Notes: generated by a model from the letters alone, not told the origin. Counted from the first letter of the stretch, positions 28,868 through 38,722 are shown. The stretch is DNA of 64,000 nucleotides from Lysobacteraceae bacterium NML03-0222 (GCA_002798195.1 NWQM01000004.1:1-64000), one strand, 5' to 3'. Numbers and translations: made by a program.

Positions 28868-30751
28868 ATGCCCGTGAGCCATTCCGATTTTCCTGCCACC
28901 GCGTCGATTCATCGCGCCGGGGTGGACATGGGCGGACTGATGTCCGTCCTCAGCAAGCATCTGTATTCCACGCCGATGGTGGCGCTGCGCGAGTTGGTGC
29001 AGAACGCGCATGACTCGATTCTGCGCCGCAGGCTGGAAGCGTCCGACTGGACAGCACCGGCGCGCATCGACATCCTGCCCGATGCCGCTGCCAACACGCT
29101 GCGCATCATCGACACCGGCGCTGGGCTGACCGAAGACGAAATCCACCAATACCTCGCCACCGTAGGCGTGGGCTATACCCGCCGCCTGCGTGAGGGCGGC
29201 CATGAGGAAAGCGGGCTGATTGGCATGTTTGGCCTGGGCTTTTTGTCGGCCTTCGTGCTCGCCAAGCGCGTCACCGTGCGCACCACCTCATGGCAAAGCC
29301 CGGACAGCGGCTGCCGTTATGTCTCCAGCACTGCCGAGCAATACAGCGTAGCGGCGATGCCCGCGCGTGCGGTCGGCACGGAAATCGTGCTGGAGCTCAA
29401 AGACGAATATCACGCACTGACTCAACCGGTACATCTGCACGAGATTCTTGGCCATTACTGCGCCCTGCTTTCCGAGCCGATTCATATCGCAGGTGAAGCT
29501 GAAGCCATCAATCCCGAGCCGCCGCCATGGCGCAGACCAGCCGATGCCCCGGCCTTGCTGCCACTCCAGCAGCGCAAGCAGGAGCACGCCTTTGCCGCAC
29601 GCTTCGAACACAACTTCGAGCCGGTATGCACCCTGCCGGTCAAACCCGACGGGCAAAGCGATGCCATCGGCATTTTGTGGGTGCAGGACGGCGCCACCTA
29701 TGGCACCAGCGACAACCGCAATCTGTCGGTATTCCTGCGCGGCATGTTGCTCGACGATGATGCCCGCGACCTGCTGCCGCACTGGGCAGGTTTCATCGGT
29801 GGCGTCATCGAGTCACAGCGTCTGACCCCCACCGCCAGCCGCGAGGATTTGCAGCGCGACGATGCCTACGAGGCCACCCGCCATGCACTGACCGAGGCGC
29901 TGATTGCCGGCCTGGCCGAAGTCGCCCGCAACCAGCCCGAAGCCTGGCGACGGGTACTGTGGCGACATAACGAAGCCCTGCTGGGCGCAGCGCTGTGTGA
30001 CGAGCGTCTGTTCGAGCTGCTCAAGGACAATCTGCGCATTCCCACCTCGCACGGCGACTTGCCGGCCAGCGAACTGCTGGCGCGCGGCGCAGTGCATGTG
30101 ATGCTGGATAACAAGGCCGGGTTTGAAGGCATGCTGTTCAATACCCTCGGCATTCCGGTGGCGCATGGCAATCGCTATGCAGTGGTGCCGTTCCTGCGCC
30201 GCTGGGCCGAGGCGCGCGGCGTGCGCTTGGCCGAGCTGGGCACCGATGCCGGCAACCGGCAACTGTTCCGCCCCGCGCCTTTGCCCAACGAAAAACAGGA
30301 CTGGCTGAACCAGCATCTGGGCGATGGCGAAGAACTCATCGCCGCACATTTTGCCCCGCAGGAGCTGCCACTGGTGGTGGTACCCGACCGCGACAGCGCG
30401 CTCAAAAAGCGGCTGGAAGAAGACAATCACGACAAACAAGTCTCGCTGGCGGCACTGCGTCTTGCGCGGCAATTCACCGCCCAAATCGACGACCGCCACC
30501 CGGCGCGGCTTTATCTGAATCTGGACAACCCGGCGGTGCAATCCCTGCTTGCCGCCATCGACCACCAGCCCAGCCAGGCCGCCACCGCCGCCGCCCTGCT
30601 GCGCGCATTCAAAACCATTCTTGCCAGCAACACCCCCGGCAACGCCAATGCTGCGCAATCACGCGAAAAGCTCAGCGCCGCCCTGCACCAGCTGGCCGAC
30701 AGCATCCAGCAACTCACCCGCCACAATCCCCAGGAGCAATCCCAGGCATGA
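28868..30751 (+). CDS. Hsp90-family ATPase, HtpG-like but divergent
   Basis: A 627-residue GHKL ATPase. The N-domain has MVALRELVQNAHDSILRR with Glu42, Asn46 and Asp49, then IIDTGAGLTEDEI (G1 box) and LIGMFGLGFLSAFV (G2 lid). The middle domain keeps LLPHWAGFIGGVIES and TPTASREDLQ, with the Arg of the SRE motif used for hydrolysis. It fits the Hsp90-family group distinct from standard HtpG. The C-terminus ends NPQEQSQA, with no MEEVD. The stop overlaps the TPR gene start (ATGA), so the proteins are probably made in step and may interact. Divergent from exbB. Confidence 0.9.
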   Translation: MPVSHSDFPATASIHRAGVDMGGLMSVLSKHLYSTPMVALRELVQNAHDSILRRRLEASDWTAPARIDILPDAAANTLRIIDTGAGLTEDEIHQYLATVGVGYTRRLREGGHEESGLIGMFGLGFLSAFVLAKRVTVRTTSWQSPDSGCRYVSSTAEQYSVAAMPARAVGTEIVLELKDEYHALTQPVHLHEILGHYCALLSEPIHIAGEAEAINPEPPPWRRPADAPALLPLQQRKQEHAFAARFEHNFEPVCTLPVKPDGQSDAIGILWVQDGATYGTSDNRNLSVFLRGMLLDDDARDLLPHWAGFIGGVIESQRLTPTASREDLQRDDAYEATRHALTEALIAGLAEVARNQPEAWRRVLWRHNEALLGAALCDERLFELLKDNLRIPTSHGDLPASELLARGAVHVMLDNKAGFEGMLFNTLGIPVAHGNRYAVVPFLRRWAEARGVRLAELGTDAGNRQLFRPAPLPNEKQDWLNQHLGDGEELIAAHFAPQELPLVVVPDRDSALKKRLEEDNHDKQVSLAALRLARQFTAQIDDRHPARLYLNLDNPAVQSLLAAIDHQPSQAATAAALLRAFKTILASNTPGNANAAQSREKLSAALHQLADSIQQLTRHNPQEQSQA

Positions 30752-33045
30752 ATATCTGGCATTGGATGGAAAAGCTGCAGCAAGACCTCGCCCATGCAGG
30801 TCAGACGCACAGTGCCCAGCTTATTGACGATTTCAGCAGCGAAGTCTGCGACCTGCAGGTCGAGCGCGCCGAAGCGCTGCTGCCGGAAGCCAAAGCGCTG
30901 GCACACACGCTGGAAAATCCCTGGCTGGAAGTGTTCATCGGCCACTGGGAAATGCGTAACCGGCTTGGCAACAAAGGCGAGGGCGAAAGTGCCCTGGCCG
31001 ATGCCGTGGCACTGTTTGAGCGCGCGCACCGCAGCGACACCCATGAATGCCCGCAGTCGGTGTGCATTACCCAAGACCTGTCTGCCTGCTATGCCAATAT
31101 CGACGGCCCGGGCTGGGCAGCCGAGCGCATCGAAGTCTGCGACGAAACGCTTGCCCGCATCACCCCCAAATGGGGCTGCTTCCAGTGCATCTCCATTGAA
31201 AAGAGCGAGGCGCTGCTCGACCTCGGGCAGGCTCAAGCCGCTTACGACTATCTCGAACAGCAAACCCGTGCCATCGAGGCCGCAGGCGAAGAAATCAATG
31301 CCGGCATCACCGAGTTTCGCAACAAGCTGCTGCTGGCGCTGGGGCGCTACCAGGAAGCGCTGGAGCATATCGCCAGTGAAGAAGCCAAAGCCGATGGCGC
31401 CCCGGAATGGGCCAATATCAAGCAACCGCGCGATATTCTGAAAGCCCGCGCCCTGGCCGCACTGGGGCGTGACGACGAAGCCCTGGAGGCCTTGCCTGCA
31501 CTGCGCGATATCCATCCCGGCACCCTGCACCGCTGGCTGAATGCCATCTTTCCGGTGTTGCAGCGCCGCCCGGAACTGAACAATTGGAGCCTCGGCAGCC
31601 ACCTGCAACATGGGCTGGACACCCTCGCCCGCCATGGCGCACATCGCCATCTGCTCGACATGGCCGCGCAGTGCATTGAACTGGCACTGACACGTGGCGC
31701 GCTATGGACGGCCAGACGACAAATGGCACAGGCGCGTCAGGCACACAGCAAACTGCGCGTGGATGCCGGTGCCGCGGCCAAACTCGATGCCCTGCAAGCG
31801 CGGATGGAGGCACAGGCAGCGATGCCGCTGCCCACCGCTCCGGAAAACCTGCTGCAATGGCTGGACGCGCAAGATGCGGACAGCGCCCGCAACCCGGAGG
31901 CAGAAGTCGAATGGCTGCTGGCAGCACTCGCCCAGCGCCCGGATGATTTGGCGCTGCTCAAGCAAAGCGTCGAAGCGCTGGCCGCCATCGGCGCCCCTAC
32001 CGAAGCCATTGACCTGCTCTGGCGCAATGTCCGGCAGAACACCGATGGCGAATATCTACCGGCCTACTTCCTGCTCGATCTGCTGCTCGCCACTGGCCGC
32101 AGTGAAGAAGTCGAACCACTTGCCGAGCTTTATCAATCCGGCGCGCCCGATACCGCCTGCTGGATGCGCGCGCAATTGGCAAAACACAACCGCGACTGGA
32201 CAGGCTGCGAGCAACATTGCCGCAAGCTGCTGGCGCTTGCGCAGCCCCCCATGTCACACGGCGCCAAGCGCCTGCTGGCACACAGCCTGATGCAGCAGCA
32301 ACGCTTTGCCGACGCTGCCGCCACCTATGCCGAACTTATCCAAGACTTGCCCGAAGATGGCGCAGCGCACTGGGACTATCTCACCGCCGCCAGCGCCGCC
32401 CAGGACTGGCAGGGCGTGCGCCGCATGGCCGCCGCAATGGACATGGCACTGCCCGAAGGCGATGGCGCACCACAGATGCAGCTGGGCTGGGTGCTGATTC
32501 GCAGCATCGAAAACGGCGAGCCCATTGATTACTACGCCATGCGCTCAGGCCCCACTGATGCCCGCATCATGGAAAACGCCCCGCCGCGCTTTCCCCAGCG
32601 CAGCGGCGACCATGTGGCTTTTGATGCCCAGCCCTTGTTCCCGCCACCGGAAGACGATGAGGCGAAGCAATATTTTGTGCCGACCTTTATGGCCGTGCAT
32701 ACCCTCCAGCCCGGCGGCCGCGCCCGCAGCATCATCGTCGAAGGCCCAGACCCCGGCGATGAGGCCATTGAGGCACTGCGCCAAACCCTGCAGGCGCAAA
32801 ACACACAGCTCTGGGTACACCGCCGCGACGGCTACCAGCTTCACGACCAGGAAACCGGCGAAGCACTCCCCGGCATCCTGTTCACCGTGGCGCCCCCGCA
32901 AGGCACCCCGGCGGCCGAAATCGACCGCCAACTGCGCCAAGCCACCGCCCACTGGCCAAAACCCGTCTGCTGGCTGGCATTAGCCGAAGAAGCCGGCGCC
33001 AACCCCGCCCCCCACCAGGCGGTCATTGACCGCTACGGGTTGTGA
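30748..33045 (+). CDS. Large TPR-like protein paired with the Hsp90-like ATPase
   Basis: A 765-residue cytoplasmic protein rich in helical repeats. Residues about 100-620 show repeated 34-residue-like pairs (for example ALLDLGQAQAAYDYLEQQ, LLALGRYQEALEHIA, ALAALGRDDEALEALPAL) typical of TPRs. The last 140 residues (from about 625) are different, with strands such as ARSIIVEGPDPGDEA and PVCWLALAEE. No enzyme motif is seen. Coupled to the Hsp90-like gene by a 4-base overlap, it could be a substrate adaptor or cochaperone. A strong inverted-repeat terminator follows. Confidence 0.8.
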   Translation: MNIWHWMEKLQQDLAHAGQTHSAQLIDDFSSEVCDLQVERAEALLPEAKALAHTLENPWLEVFIGHWEMRNRLGNKGEGESALADAVALFERAHRSDTHECPQSVCITQDLSACYANIDGPGWAAERIEVCDETLARITPKWGCFQCISIEKSEALLDLGQAQAAYDYLEQQTRAIEAAGEEINAGITEFRNKLLLALGRYQEALEHIASEEAKADGAPEWANIKQPRDILKARALAALGRDDEALEALPALRDIHPGTLHRWLNAIFPVLQRRPELNNWSLGSHLQHGLDTLARHGAHRHLLDMAAQCIELALTRGALWTARRQMAQARQAHSKLRVDAGAAAKLDALQARMEAQAAMPLPTAPENLLQWLDAQDADSARNPEAEVEWLLAALAQRPDDLALLKQSVEALAAIGAPTEAIDLLWRNVRQNTDGEYLPAYFLLDLLLATGRSEEVEPLAELYQSGAPDTACWMRAQLAKHNRDWTGCEQHCRKLLALAQPPMSHGAKRLLAHSLMQQQRFADAAATYAELIQDLPEDGAAHWDYLTAASAAQDWQGVRRMAAAMDMALPEGDGAPQMQLGWVLIRSIENGEPIDYYAMRSGPTDARIMENAPPRFPQRSGDHVAFDAQPLFPPPEDDEAKQYFVPTFMAVHTLQPGGRARSIIVEGPDPGDEAIEALRQTLQAQNTQLWVHRRDGYQLHDQETGEALPGILFTVAPPQGTPAAEIDRQLRQATAHWPKPVCWLALAEEAGANPAPHQAVIDRYGL

Positions 33046-33057
33046 TTTTTCAAACCT

Positions 33058-33096
33058 CCATAAACCAAAGCGGCCAAACGCTGCTTTGGTTTATGG
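33058..33096. terminator. Bidirectional terminator, 14-bp perfect stem
   Basis: CCATAAACCAAAGC and GCTTTGGTTTATGG enclose an 11-base loop, and TTTT follows on the plus strand. It lies between the convergent TPR and pilE genes and can end both transcripts. Confidence 0.8.
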
Positions 33097-33103
33097 TTTT
33101 GCA

Positions 33104-33520
33104 TCAGAAACAAGCAGCGCCCCCGCCACTGGCGCTTCGCTGACCTTTCTCGTTGATGCGCAACGTACCGCAACTGGTGTCTTTCGTGGCTTGAGCGCCT
33201 TGCGGCACGGCCTGCAAAGTATAAGCCGTAGCCGTAGGACTGCCCTGAAACGAGAAGGCATAGTGGCCATTCAAGTCGGTGCGACAGGCAGTGGCAGGCA
33301 AGGCGGCCGTATTCAAACCTGCATAAGACATTTTGGTGGTGTGGTAGCGCTCGGCAAATTGCGCCATTTCCATCAGGCAAGCCGCACCTGCCGAACGGCG
33401 ACTCTTCACCACAAAACGGTCATAAGCCGGCAAGGCAATGGCCGCCAATATGCCGATGACGGCAACCACAATCATCAATTCAATCAGGGTAAAGCCATTT
33501 TGAAAACCCGAAGCCCGCAT
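33104..33520 (-). CDS. pilE: Type IV minor pilin PilE
   Basis: A 138-residue prepilin. A short leader ends in Gly before the N-methylated Phe (NG/FTLIELMIVVAVIGILAA), with Glu5 present. The C-terminal part has Cys residues for the pilin D-loop. AAGGTGA precedes the ATG. It is last in the minor-pilin operon, 68 nt after pilY1, with a perfect 9-bp hairpin in that spacer. In Pseudomonas PilE belongs to the tip-priming complex with PilY1. Confidence 0.92.
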   Translation of the reverse strand: MRASGFQNGFTLIELMIVVAVIGILAAIALPAYDRFVVKSRRSAGAACLMEMAQFAERYHTTKMSYAGLNTAALPATACRTDLNGHYAFSFQGSPTATAYTLQAVPQGAQATKDTSCGTLRINEKGQRSASGGGAACF

Positions 33521-33554
33521 AAAATCACCTTTATCATTCCAGCCATATCAATAC

Positions 33555-33576
33555 GCCGGAGGCATAAGCCTCCGGC
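33555..33576. repeat. Perfect hairpin in the pilY1-pilE spacer
   Basis: GCCGGAGGC-ATAA-GCCTCCGGC, a 9-bp stem with a 4-base loop, and no T-tract on either strand. It may be an mRNA stabiliser or processing site or a partial terminator reducing pilE expression. Confidence 0.6.
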
Positions 33577-33588
33577 AAGCTAAAAATA

Positions 33589-36500
33589 TCAATTATTTCT
33601 TATTAATTCGCGCCAGTTCATGCGTTCGGAGCCACCACCACCAGGCAAGCTGTTGAACATCACCTGACCACCGGCATAAGTCCCCCCCATCACCACAAGA
33701 GAGCCATCATCCTTCATCAGAATATTGGCACCTCCGAGGCCAATCCCGGTAGACACCGAGCCCACATAACCCGAACCTTGTGATGCACCGGGCACCCTGT
33801 CCGGCGCGCCATCACCATCCATATCAAAGAAGCCGCCACCTCTGGGGGCAGTACCTGTAAAAGCATCCAGCATGAAAAGCGCTCCATCGGTTTCCGGCTT
33901 ACAGCCACTGGCCGCCCTGGGAATCAAGGTGGTGACCGCTTGCAGGCGCCCCACTACACGCGGCGCGGTGATGATACGCTCACCGCGGGCATGGCTATCA
34001 GGCACCCCCAAATCCAGATACCAGCCCCGGGAGTTGTTGGGCAATTCGGCATAATTTTCCAGGCTGCGCACCCAACGCCCAGCCACCGTGCCATGCTGGG
34101 GGAAGCTGCGTTGCGTCAGGCTACTACGGTTAATGCTTGCCCCCCCCTCATCAATCACCGAATACAAGGTCTGACCCTGCACTACCGAATTGCCTGTAGC
34201 CACCTTGTCGCCATCATTCAGGAAGCGCCCAGTGCCAAAGCTGACAAATAGCCGCCCGGTACCTGGCTCACGTGCCACTGAAAGCCCGCCAGTAATCGGC
34301 TGGCGCTGCCCATTGGCATCGGTCGCAACAAACATCGGCGTTGGTGTAGCACCAACACTATTGGCTACTTTCCAAGTAGCCGGGGTATTGCTGTTCATGT
34401 CGATTTTCCAGACATTGCCCTGCAAGTCCCCCCCATAGACATAGTCCACCGTGCCATTTTGGTCAATATCGGCAGCGGCCACCGACATCATGCCGTTGCC
34501 GGTACCGACAACTTGGCCGATTCTATAAGGCGCACCTATAACTTTGCCTGCCGCATCCAGCACATACACCAGAACCACCGCACGGCCACTATCGTTTTCA
34601 ATACCATTGGGAGCAACCACCACGGTACGCCCGCCATAATTGCTCTTCAACACCAAGGGCTTGCTGAGGATATAGCCAATATCGGCATCCCCGTTACCAG
34701 TACGATCCCAGAGTACATTACTGACATTGAATGCGCCCGGCTGGGTGACATCCAGCGCAAACATTCCTTTGCCGCCGCGTCCCAGCGGGGATACCAGGAT
34801 ATTCTTGCCATTGCCTGCCGTGGTATCGGAAACATAAATTTCACCATCCACGAAAAAGCGATGAATATAGTGTGGGTCACTTAAGTCCGACAGCGCGGCA
34901 AAATTGATGCCTTTGGGCATGTAAGAGAACAAAGGCTTGCCATCCACCGCGCTCATAGCATGCAACATGCCGTCATTGGCACCGACATAAAGCGCACCAT
35001 TCATGTGCACAGGCGTCGAGTTGACAATATCCCCCACCAACTTTGCGCGGTCACGCAATGAGCCGCCCTTGTTTTTCTCCTTGCTCTGGTCGCCACGAAT
35101 ATAGGCCAGATTATCCGCAGCCGTCACTTGTGCAGTGCCAGTCGTACGTGCCAAAAGCTGGACAACTGATGCCTCCAAAAATCCAAGACTCAAAAGTCCC
35201 GCAGTGCCATTACCGCTTGCCCCGCCACCCTTGGAAGTAAAGATGGGCCGGTTTGCAAAGGCCATCGAGGGGTTGATTGAGTTATCGGCAAACGACCAGG
35301 TATGCCCGCCACTGGTCGTACCATCGGCATTCAGTGCAAACGCTCGAACATCCCCCAACCAGGTACCTGACTCATAACCACCCTGATAGATTCTGCCGCC
35401 ACTCTGGATTTTCGCCCCATCACTACCCAGCCCCCCCCCGGAAGCATTTTCAGCGGCAATGGCTTCCAGTGCATTTTTCAACGCATTTGCAAAAGATTCG
35501 GCATCGGAAGCCACTACAAATTCGCCACGACTATTAACTGAAGCATGCCAAAGATCGTCAATTCGAGGACCAGCGCCATTGGTAATTGGATTGGTCCATT
35601 GTCGCGTCCCGCCACGTAACTCTGCCAATGTCGTCTCATTCGGTGCCATATTTCCTTGCAAACCGATAGACACACCAAATGTCACCATATGTTGCCAGGT
35701 AGCCGGATTTTTGATGCTCGCACCTACTTCATTAGCCAAGTCTGGACGAAGATCTGTTTTCCAAAAGTGCATGGCGATATCCGCCAATGTATCGGACTGC
35801 GCATCCATGAATGGACGGGATGCGACATAATTCGCAGAATTTGTGCCATCTGCATTACCCACTGCATACGCAGGCTCAAAGTTCGAAGAACCTCCCGGAC
35901 CATTCCAATACCCATCGGTAGTCAAAATCGCATAGCTACGACGGCAGCTATATTCAGAACCACTGCCATTGGTCGTCCAGACGGAATTATCCGTACGGTA
36001 GTAATTCCCGGTGCGATAAAGTGCTTGGCGCAGAGGCGTCCATTGCCAGGCTGGCGCCTTATGCAAGTATCTGAACCAGTTTTGTTTATTTTCAGCACGA
36101 AACAAACCATTATCCCGAGACACCGGAATTGGCACCATCACCGACCCAGCATAGTCATCTACCACCGAAGTTATGTTCGGCCAATACCATCGCGGCGTAC
36201 CGCTATGGGCAATTAGGTCAAAACCCACACGATAATCTTCACCCAGGCGGTAAAAGGCCTCACTTGCCCCCGCCTTGGCCACACTCATGCGGACGCGGTG
36301 ATAAGAGTACCAAATAGCATAGTTGGTTAACTGATCCTGGCCATGATCAGGCACTGCGCCACCCACACCAAGCGGCGTTGCAACATCTACCCAGTTCCCC
36401 CATACCGTGGAATTGTAGGCACCATTTTCTTCACCCCAAAGTATGTCGCTGTCAATCCATTGCAATTGCCAGCCACCATCATTGGCACCCCCAATCCACT

Positions 36501-37128
36501 CGGCACGTCGCCAAGTATTACGCCCGAAGTCATAACGATAGCGGTAATAGCTGCCATAACGGAGAGGATCCAACCCCTGGTTGCGCATAACCAGAAAGTC
36601 CGTCGTATATTTCCTATTTTTCCTTCTTGAATTGTCTTGATGAGATCTATCCTGGAAAGTCAAATCAACAACCCATTCCTGACCATGAATCCCTTCTTGT
36701 GAGTGATTGGGGTTGCCCAGCACCGCGTTTGGGGTAAGCCCCAGGGTCTTGCGGGTACCATCATAATTCCGCCACGGCTCATATTTCTTCATCGGGTCAT
36801 AGGCAATCAGGTTTCTTCCGGAAAGATAAACCCTTTCATCATCACGATAAGCCGAATATCGTCTTCCGTTATGATTAAAATCACCACCATAATGCAAGCC
36901 ATCCGGCATTGCCAAGTCATTCATGGAACCGGAGTTATCCAGAATAAACATGATATTCGGCGGAACGGTACCGGCATGAGTTTGTAACGGATAGTCCGGA
37001 AAGCTGGTGGCCGCATTGACTGCGGAAGAAAGCCCGGCCACGGCGAGCCCGAGCAGCACCGAATATTGACGTGTGTGCAGGGCGAGTCGCGTTTTCTTGA
37101 GCGTTGAGCGGTTATTCAAGGTTTTCAT
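33589..37128 (-). CDS. pilY1: Type IV pilus tip adhesin/assembly protein PilY1
   Basis: A 1179-residue exported protein. The chosen ATG at 37128 follows GAGG; a GTG at 37140 overlaps pilX. After the signal peptide (ending SAVNAA) comes a von Willebrand A-like region with the MIDAS motif IMFILDNSGSMND. The C-terminal third is the PilY1 beta-propeller with a calcium-loop motif DIDQNGTVDYVYGGD. Near the end DMDGDGAPDR is another Asp-rich loop. PilY1 caps and primes pili and controls twitching and adhesion. Four G runs of 7-9 sit in the coding strand (33682, 34140, 34428, 35431), unusual and possibly slippage-prone. Confidence 0.95.
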   Translation of the reverse strand: MKTLNNRSTLKKTRLALHTRQYSVLLGLAVAGLSSAVNAATSFPDYPLQTHAGTVPPNIMFILDNSGSMNDLAMPDGLHYGGDFNHNGRRYSAYRDDERVYLSGRNLIAYDPMKKYEPWRNYDGTRKTLGLTPNAVLGNPNHSQEGIHGQEWVVDLTFQDRSHQDNSRRKNRKYTTDFLVMRNQGLDPLRYGSYYRYRYDFGRNTWRRAEWIGGANDGGWQLQWIDSDILWGEENGAYNSTVWGNWVDVATPLGVGGAVPDHGQDQLTNYAIWYSYHRVRMSVAKAGASEAFYRLGEDYRVGFDLIAHSGTPRWYWPNITSVVDDYAGSVMVPIPVSRDNGLFRAENKQNWFRYLHKAPAWQWTPLRQALYRTGNYYRTDNSVWTTNGSGSEYSCRRSYAILTTDGYWNGPGGSSNFEPAYAVGNADGTNSANYVASRPFMDAQSDTLADIAMHFWKTDLRPDLANEVGASIKNPATWQHMVTFGVSIGLQGNMAPNETTLAELRGGTRQWTNPITNGAGPRIDDLWHASVNSRGEFVVASDAESFANALKNALEAIAAENASGGGLGSDGAKIQSGGRIYQGGYESGTWLGDVRAFALNADGTTSGGHTWSFADNSINPSMAFANRPIFTSKGGGASGNGTAGLLSLGFLEASVVQLLARTTGTAQVTAADNLAYIRGDQSKEKNKGGSLRDRAKLVGDIVNSTPVHMNGALYVGANDGMLHAMSAVDGKPLFSYMPKGINFAALSDLSDPHYIHRFFVDGEIYVSDTTAGNGKNILVSPLGRGGKGMFALDVTQPGAFNVSNVLWDRTGNGDADIGYILSKPLVLKSNYGGRTVVVAPNGIENDSGRAVVLVYVLDAAGKVIGAPYRIGQVVGTGNGMMSVAAADIDQNGTVDYVYGGDLQGNVWKIDMNSNTPATWKVANSVGATPTPMFVATDANGQRQPITGGLSVAREPGTGRLFVSFGTGRFLNDGDKVATGNSVVQGQTLYSVIDEGGASINRSSLTQRSFPQHGTVAGRWVRSLENYAELPNNSRGWYLDLGVPDSHARGERIITAPRVVGRLQAVTTLIPRAASGCKPETDGALFMLDAFTGTAPRGGGFFDMDGDGAPDRVPGASQGSGYVGSVSTGIGLGGANILMKDDGSLVVMGGTYAGGQVMFNSLPGGGGSERMNWRELIRNN

Positions 37129-37136
37129 GATGCACC

Positions 37137-37742
37137 TCACTGCACTTTATAATTGGATTGCAAGAGCACCTCTGCCCCGTTCGGGGAGGTGGCGCGGGCG
37201 GTCACGCGATACATATGCGCACCGGGGGGACAGGGGCTCTCAACCCCGAGCTGGACATCACACGTCCCGCTTTCATAGCCGACAAGTTCTACAATATAAC
37301 GGGCACTGACGCCGTGATATTCATTGCCCAGGCTGACCTCTGCCGACTGGTTGCCAGTCCAGACTGTGGCGCTTTCCCAGACCGGCGTGTTGCCGGGCAG
37401 TGGCCGTGCGCACAAACCCAGGTGACAGCCCGTCGAGGGTAGAACCGGCTTGACGGCGGCCGCGGCCTCACCCTGGCGCAGGGCGGTTTCTGCCGCATTG
37501 AAGGCAATGCTGCGGGCATAGGCTGCGCCAGCCATGCGCTCCTGCAACAGCGTGCCACGCATGCTGGCCAGCCCCAGTACAGTCACCACCAAGAGCAGCA
37601 TCAGCACCACCACCAGTGCGGCACCTTCCTGCCGGTTGGCGGCACACCGGCCGCCCCCCCCAATCTTTTTGTCATGCCCATATGCGATAGCACGCAGGGG
37701 CTGCTCACGGGGACAGTCTGGATGAGAATTGAGTAGGCGCAT
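37137..37742 (-). CDS. pilX: Type IV pilus minor pilin-like protein PilX
   Basis: A 201-residue protein of the PilX group. Its single helix is ALVVVLMLLLVVTVLGLA preceded by a QEGA site, without a standard prepilin Gly-Phe cleavage motif, as is usual for PilX. The start at 37742 overlaps the pilW stop by one base (TGATG). The 40-residue N-terminal extension before the helix contains GGGG, encoded by a G8 tract (37664-37671), a possible slippage site. Cys residues in the C-terminal part may form disulphides. Confidence 0.85.
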   Translation of the reverse strand: MRLLNSHPDCPREQPLRAIAYGHDKKIGGGGRCAANRQEGAALVVVLMLLLVVTVLGLASMRGTLLQERMAGAAYARSIAFNAAETALRQGEAAAAVKPVLPSTGCHLGLCARPLPGNTPVWESATVWTGNQSAEVSLGNEYHGVSARYIVELVGYESGTCDVQLGVESPCPPGAHMYRVTARATSPNGAEVLLQSNYKVQ

Positions 37743-38722
37743 CAGAGGACTCCTTCACGGTTACGCAAGGTCGTGGTCGTCAACAGGCTGCGGGTCAGGA
37801 TTTGCCCATCCGTCCCCCGGATGCTCTCGCCTGTCTGCGCACCTTCGGTCACGCGAATTTGCAGGGCGACTTCCACCGCCACCACGTCTTGCCAGTCCGC
37901 CTCTGTCCAACCAGCCACATTGTTTTGAAAGGCGGTGTCGTTTTTGCGGCGGAATTTGAGCTGCATATCTTCAATACCTTCAGCCACCTCAATGGATTGC
38001 TGATCCACGGACCAGTTGCCTGTTGCGGAGAGATAGCGTCTGTCCATGTACAGCGAACGGCTGCCGCGTCCGTTTTGCCGGACTTGCCAGCGATGCACCA
38101 CGGGCTTTGCCACATAGCTATTGGAATTGCCCTTGATGGCGCACTCGCTTCCCCAGTTGGCGCTATCGGGCTTGAACAGGCATACGCCAGCGCCCCTAGC
38201 ATTACCCAGTGCCGCCGCGGGCGTAATTTCACCTGCCCCGACACTATCTACCCCAAACAGGATGCCACCATCGGCATTACAGGCCACCAAGGCACTTCCT
38301 GCACTGATGCCCGCTGTTGAAGCCACCCCCAAGTTGCCATTCGGCTGGATGTGCTGAACCACTTCCACCGTGCTGTCATTGGCATGGTAGATATCCAACG
38401 CAGGCGCCGTGACTGCCCCGACTTGCTCAATCCCCAGGCGGATTTTGCTGACCGCAGGCAGTACGCTGCTGATATGCCGGCTTTGCCCGCAAGGGGTGCT
38501 GCCTGCCTCGCGGATATCACGTGCCATAAGCTCGAAAGCCGTGCGGGCATTTTCCTGGATGCGTCCAACAGACTCGGTCGCACCATAAACGCGGTTATTG
38601 GCAAGAAACATGCTGCCCGCAGCACCGACCACAATCAGACCGATCAGCAGGGCTATCATCAGTTCCACTAAGGTAAAGCCCCGTTGGCGTATATATGGAA
38701 AATTTTTCATAGCGACTCTCAT
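37742..38722 (-). CDS. pilW: Type IV pilus minor pilin PilW
   Basis: A 326-residue minor pilin with prepilin motif QRG/FTLVELMIALLIGLIVVG and the typical long beta-rich C-terminal part including IQENARTAFELMARDIREAG. It belongs to the core minor-pilin complex that primes assembly. Start M at 38722 follows the pilV stop closely; an alternative ATG at 38710 has a GAGAG ribosome site. Stop overlaps pilX. Confidence 0.92.
   Translation of the reverse strand: MRVAMKNFPYIRQRGFTLVELMIALLIGLIVVGAAGSMFLANNRVYGATESVGRIQENARTAFELMARDIREAGSTPCGQSRHISSVLPAVSKIRLGIEQVGAVTAPALDIYHANDSTVEVVQHIQPNGNLGVASTAGISAGSALVACNADGGILFGVDSVGAGEITPAAALGNARGAGVCLFKPDSANWGSECAIKGNSNSYVAKPVVHRWQVRQNGRGSRSLYMDRRYLSATGNWSVDQQSIEVAEGIEDMQLKFRRKNDTAFQNNVAGWTEADWQDVVAVEVALQIRVTEGAQTGESIRGTDGQILTRSLLTTTTLRNREGVL

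Noticed and set aside
28868..30751. Standard HtpG assignment
   Set aside because: Motifs and C-terminus differ from classical HtpG, so only an Hsp90-family call is made.
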